The position numbers were made by a program, and so were the translations under genes. Shown here piece after piece: positions 6,141-7,986 of a stretch of 7,986 nucleotides of DNA. The DNA lies in assembly GCA_030624805.1 (NCBI GenBank), contig JAUXJL010000083.1, positions 1 to 7,986 on the forward strand, in the 5' to 3' direction. Source of the stretch: Acidimicrobiia bacterium (GTDB lineage: Bacteria > Actinomycetota > Acidimicrobiia > Spongiisociales > SHLN01). A model generated the notes under the pieces. That model had not been told where the DNA came from and made no database searches. It saw only the letters and a program-made list of their open reading frames with translations. Numbering within the stretch: position 1 is the stretch's first letter; each line of letters begins with the position of its first letter.

Positions 6141-7057
6141 GCTCGGCCAAGACAGCGAGGCGTCTTACTCGCATCTTGTCGATGCTGCCCTATGTGATCG
6201 CCAACCCCGGAGTGAGCGTCGACGAGCTCTCAGACCGGTTCGGCTATCGACGTAAGGAGCTCATCGACGACCTCAATCTCGTGTTCTTGACGGGCCTGCC
6301 GGGCTACGGTCCCGGCGACCTCATTGACGCCACTGTCCAAGACGACGAGGTGTACGTCGACACCGCCGACTACTTCTCGCGCCCGTTGCGCCTGACGCCA
6401 CCCGAGGCACTGGCGCTGCTGGCGTCCGGCATGGCGCTCACCTCTGCCGGCCAGGGCCCGCCCGCGCTCGAGAGTGCCATAACCAAGTTGAGCCGGGTCG
6501 TGGCTCCTGAGGCCGAAGGAGGGTTGGTCGTTGACCTCAAGGAACCGGAGTTCGTCGAGCTGCTCCGGGAGGCAGTCGAAACCGCTCGGGTTGTCACCCT
6601 CACCTACACCGCGATCGGCTCGGGCGAGACGACCATCCGCGATGTTGAACCGTGGTCCGTATTCTCGGCGAACGGCAACTGGTATCTGTCGGCCTTCTGC
6701 CGCACGGCCGACGCCGAGCGGGTCTTCCGCGTTGACCGTATCCGAGAGGCCGCCTCGAGCGACCAGTCCTTCACGCCACCGGAGGCCCCACCTCCACCTG
6801 AGGTCCGCTATACGCCGGGTGAGGAGGATGTCCGCACCACGATTCGGCTCGGGCCCACCGCCCAATGGGTGGCCGAGTACTACCCGGTCGAGGATCTCGG
6901 AGCGGGCAAGATTCGGTTCTCGTCGGGTGATCCGGCGGTGGCGGCTCGGCTCTTGCTCCGACTGGGCGGAGACGGCGAGCTGATCAACGGGCCCGAGGTC
7001 GAGCGATTGCTGGCCGACTACCGCAACCGCATACAGGCTCGATACGCAAGGGACTAG
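6137..7057 (+). CDS. pafC: PafC, WYL-domain transcriptional regulator
   Basis: Partner of PafB in the heterodimeric DNA-damage-response activator. The 306-aa product has the same architecture: a helix-turn-helix domain at about 8-65 (TRILSMLPYVIANPGVSVDE, then LSDRFGYRRKELIDDLNLVF), the linker segment DYFSRPLRLTPPEALALL (78-95), a WYL domain with NWYLSAFCRT (WYL at 182-184) and RVFRVDRIRE (195-204), and a WCX-like C-terminal domain ending near LLADYRNRI. The ATG at 6137 shares four bases with the pafB stop and has AAGGG about two bases upstream of the usual window (6130-6134), so coupled translation is likely. In some actinobacteria pafB and pafC are fused; here they are separate. Nothing is truncated. 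Confidence 0.93.
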   Translation: MSSAKTARRLTRILSMLPYVIANPGVSVDELSDRFGYRRKELIDDLNLVFLTGLPGYGPGDLIDATVQDDEVYVDTADYFSRPLRLTPPEALALLASGMALTSAGQGPPALESAITKLSRVVAPEAEGGLVVDLKEPEFVELLREAVETARVVTLTYTAIGSGETTIRDVEPWSVFSANGNWYLSAFCRTADAERVFRVDRIREAASSDQSFTPPEAPPPPEVRYTPGEEDVRTTIRLGPTAQWVAEYYPVEDLGAGKIRFSSGDPAVAARLLLRLGGDGELINGPEVERLLADYRNRIQARYARD

Positions 7058-7070
7058 CCCTTCGGGACTA
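7055..7070 (+). terminator. Weak hairpin at the pafC stop codon
   Basis: The 16 bases starting with the pafC TAG can fold as TAG-CCC / TTC loop / GGG-(A)-CTA, a six-pair stem with one bulged A and a three-base loop. No T-tract follows, so it is at best a poor intrinsic terminator, and read-through into the small downstream gene is possible. It is listed as the only structure seen in the 88-base gap. Confidence 0.22.
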
Positions 7071-7145
7071 TCGCCCAAATAGCACTCAAAGGGACTTCAG
7101 GGCGCTCCGATATCCATTGCGAACGTCGAACAGGATTTGAGAAAA

Positions 7146-7427
7146 GTGACCACGATAAAGACCACATGCTCAGCCTGCGGAGATGTGGAGCTGGCAGCAG
7201 AAGACCTGGTGTTGGAACTCACGCCGTTGGAAGCGTCCGGCCGATATGTCTTTGACTGCCCCTTCTGTGAGAGCACCCAACATCGCCCGGCCAACGAGCG
7301 GGTCGTAGCGATCCTGCTGGCCATCGGGGTCACATACATAGTCGGTGATGAACTCGTATCTGAGGACGCCATTATGCGCTTCGTCGATTCGCTCGACGAT
7401 TGGCTCGAGGACATCACTGCGGCCTGA
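7146..7427 (+). CDS. Small zinc-ribbon-like protein, function unknown
   Basis: A 93-aa protein with two CxxC knuckles, CSAC (8-11) and CPFC (38-41), spaced as in a treble-clef or rubredoxin-like zinc ribbon. The order is knuckle, acidic helix or strand (GDVELAAEDLVLEL), a short aromatic strand (GRYVFDC), second knuckle, then RPANERVVAILLAIGV and an acidic C-terminal helix (DAIMRFVDSLDDWLEDI). I recall similar short proteins of unknown role in actinobacteria with a starting pattern like TTIKTTCxxCG, but cannot name one. The hydrophobic stretch at about 55-66 is more like a buried helix than a membrane span. GTG at 7146 is chosen from that pattern; a TTG at 7137 would add three residues, but AGGA at 7132-7135 is too close to it. 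It follows pafC by 88 nt and may be read from the same transcript. DNA or protein binding is possible but not shown. Confidence 0.75.
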   Translation: MTTIKTTCSACGDVELAAEDLVLELTPLEASGRYVFDCPFCESTQHRPANERVVAILLAIGVTYIVGDELVSEDAIMRFVDSLDDWLEDITAA

Positions 7428-7443
7428 GATCAACCAACCGGTG

Positions 7444-7469
7444 GCCGCCCTGTTGCCGAGCCGCCCTGT
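7444..7469. repeat. Ten-base direct repeat between convergent genes
   Basis: GCCGCCCTGT occurs at 7444-7453 and again at 7460-7469, separated by six bases. It lies in the 48-base gap between the zinc-ribbon gene and the opposing propeller gene. A four-pair CCGA/TCGG inverted pair (7456-7459 with 7469-7472) overlaps the second copy, but there is no T-tract, so a terminator is not supported. The repeat could be chance in GC-rich DNA or a trace of slippage. Confidence 0.4.
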
Positions 7470-7475
7470 CGGTCA

Positions 7476-7986
7476 CTACCTCGCTTCGGATGACCCACCC
7501 AGGGCGTAGATGGCGCCATCGGTTTTTTGAGTCCACAGCGAGACGCCGGTGCGGGTTCGATACCCATAGACACCCCCGTCTTCGCTTCCGACGAACACAA
7601 CCGACTCGTTCTCGCCCGACTCACCGAGTGGGGCGAAGGCGAAGCTGGCGCTCGAAGTGACGACACCATCTGTGTCGTTGGTCCAGAGCGGTAGGCCACT
7701 CTTTACATCTATCGAGTAGAACGTCTCGTTGGCGCTTCCGATCATCACGGCCTGGCCTCTTACTGTTGGCGATGCGTCGACCGTTTGGTTGGTGGGGAAC
7801 TTCCAGTAGAACCCTTCGAGTTCCTCGACCCCGCTCCGGGTTGAGATGCCGTTTCGGTCTCCGTTGAATCCCTGGCGGTCCGTCTCTCCTCGAAAGGACC
7901 ACTGGGCAGCTCCGAATCCGGTGATGTCGGGGATGGCGAGTCGAGTTTCTTCAACTGTGGCCGGTTCCACTTTCCCCTCAGCGAGC
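7476..7986 (-). CDS. PQQ/BamB-like beta-propeller protein, 5' end outside window
   Basis: The reading frame is open to the window edge, so the N-terminus is missing; 169 residues plus a TAG stop are visible. A segment of the type WSFRGETDRQGFN precedes YWKFPTNQTVDASPTVRG, a pattern common at the opening of PQQ-repeat propellers. Two blades follow, each with a G-x-(V/F)-Y strand, a T/K-(S/T)-G turn and LW: AVMIGSANETFYSIDVKSG then LPLWTNDTDG, and VVFVGSEDGGVYGYRTRTG then VSLWTQKTDG. The protein then stops after IYALGGSSEAR, where another blade would be expected. Such propellers usually bind partner proteins outside the membrane or act as PQQ dehydrogenases; no cofactor residues are seen. A GTG at 7970 could be read as a start but lies inside the frame without a ribosome binding site, so I treat the gene as partial. 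Function is unknown. Confidence 0.7.
   Translation of the reverse strand, partial: LAEGKVEPATVEETRLAIPDITGFGAAQWSFRGETDRQGFNGDRNGISTRSGVEELEGFYWKFPTNQTVDASPTVRGQAVMIGSANETFYSIDVKSGLPLWTNDTDGVVTSSASFAFAPLGESGENESVVFVGSEDGGVYGYRTRTGVSLWTQKTDGAIYALGGSSEAR

Noticed and set aside
7050..7096. Three copies of GGGACT (7050, 7064, 7091) after pafC.
   Set aside because: Spacing is irregular (14 and 27 bases) and six-base matches are expected by chance in this composition.

Overview
The window carries the core of a bacterial Pup-proteasome locus from a high-GC actinobacterium. Nearly every gene matches a recognisable member of the pathway: Dop, Pup, the two 20S proteasome subunits PrcB and PrcA, the Pup ligase PafA, and the paired WYL-domain regulators PafB and PafC. 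Overlapping ATGA/GTGA junctions, GTG starts and GC-rich codon use fit Actinomycetota. The gene order differs from the mycobacterial order, so a lineage outside Mycobacteriales (for example Acidimicrobiia or a related uncultured group) is plausible, but I cannot place it further without a search.

Layout. Positions 40-3179 (+) form a tightly packed run dop-pup-prcB-prcA in which each gene overlaps the next by 8, 4 and 4 nt. Positions 3187-5105 (-) hold pafA followed 20 nt later by a GNAT acetyltransferase gene; this pair converges on prcA with only 7 nt between stop codons. Positions 5106-5222 are a divergent promoter region. Positions 5223-7057 (+) hold pafB-pafC, overlapping by 4 nt. Positions 7146-7427 (+) encode a small two-CxxC zinc-ribbon-like protein of unknown role. 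Positions 7476-7986 (-) hold the 3' part of a PQQ/BamB-like beta-propeller gene that runs off the window and stops after about two recognisable blades.

How the genes work together. PafA attaches Pup through its C-terminal glutamate to lysines of target proteins. Dop removes it again, and where Pup ends in Gln it also deamidates it. An ATPase ring (ARC/Mpa, not in this window) feeds pupylated proteins into the 20S chamber made by PrcA (gate and outer rings) and PrcB (N-terminal-Thr protease). PafB and PafC are not part of degradation: in mycobacteria they form a transcription activator of the DNA damage response. Here Pup already ends in Gly-Gly-Glu, so the deamidation step should not be needed.

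Points of interest are the inversion of pafA relative to pafBC, the GNAT gene linked to pafA, two facing -10 elements placed as for leaderless transcripts, and the abruptly ending propeller gene. I found no CRISPR array, tRNA, rRNA, insertion sequence or clearly new system, and no gene-free stretch longer than 300 bases.
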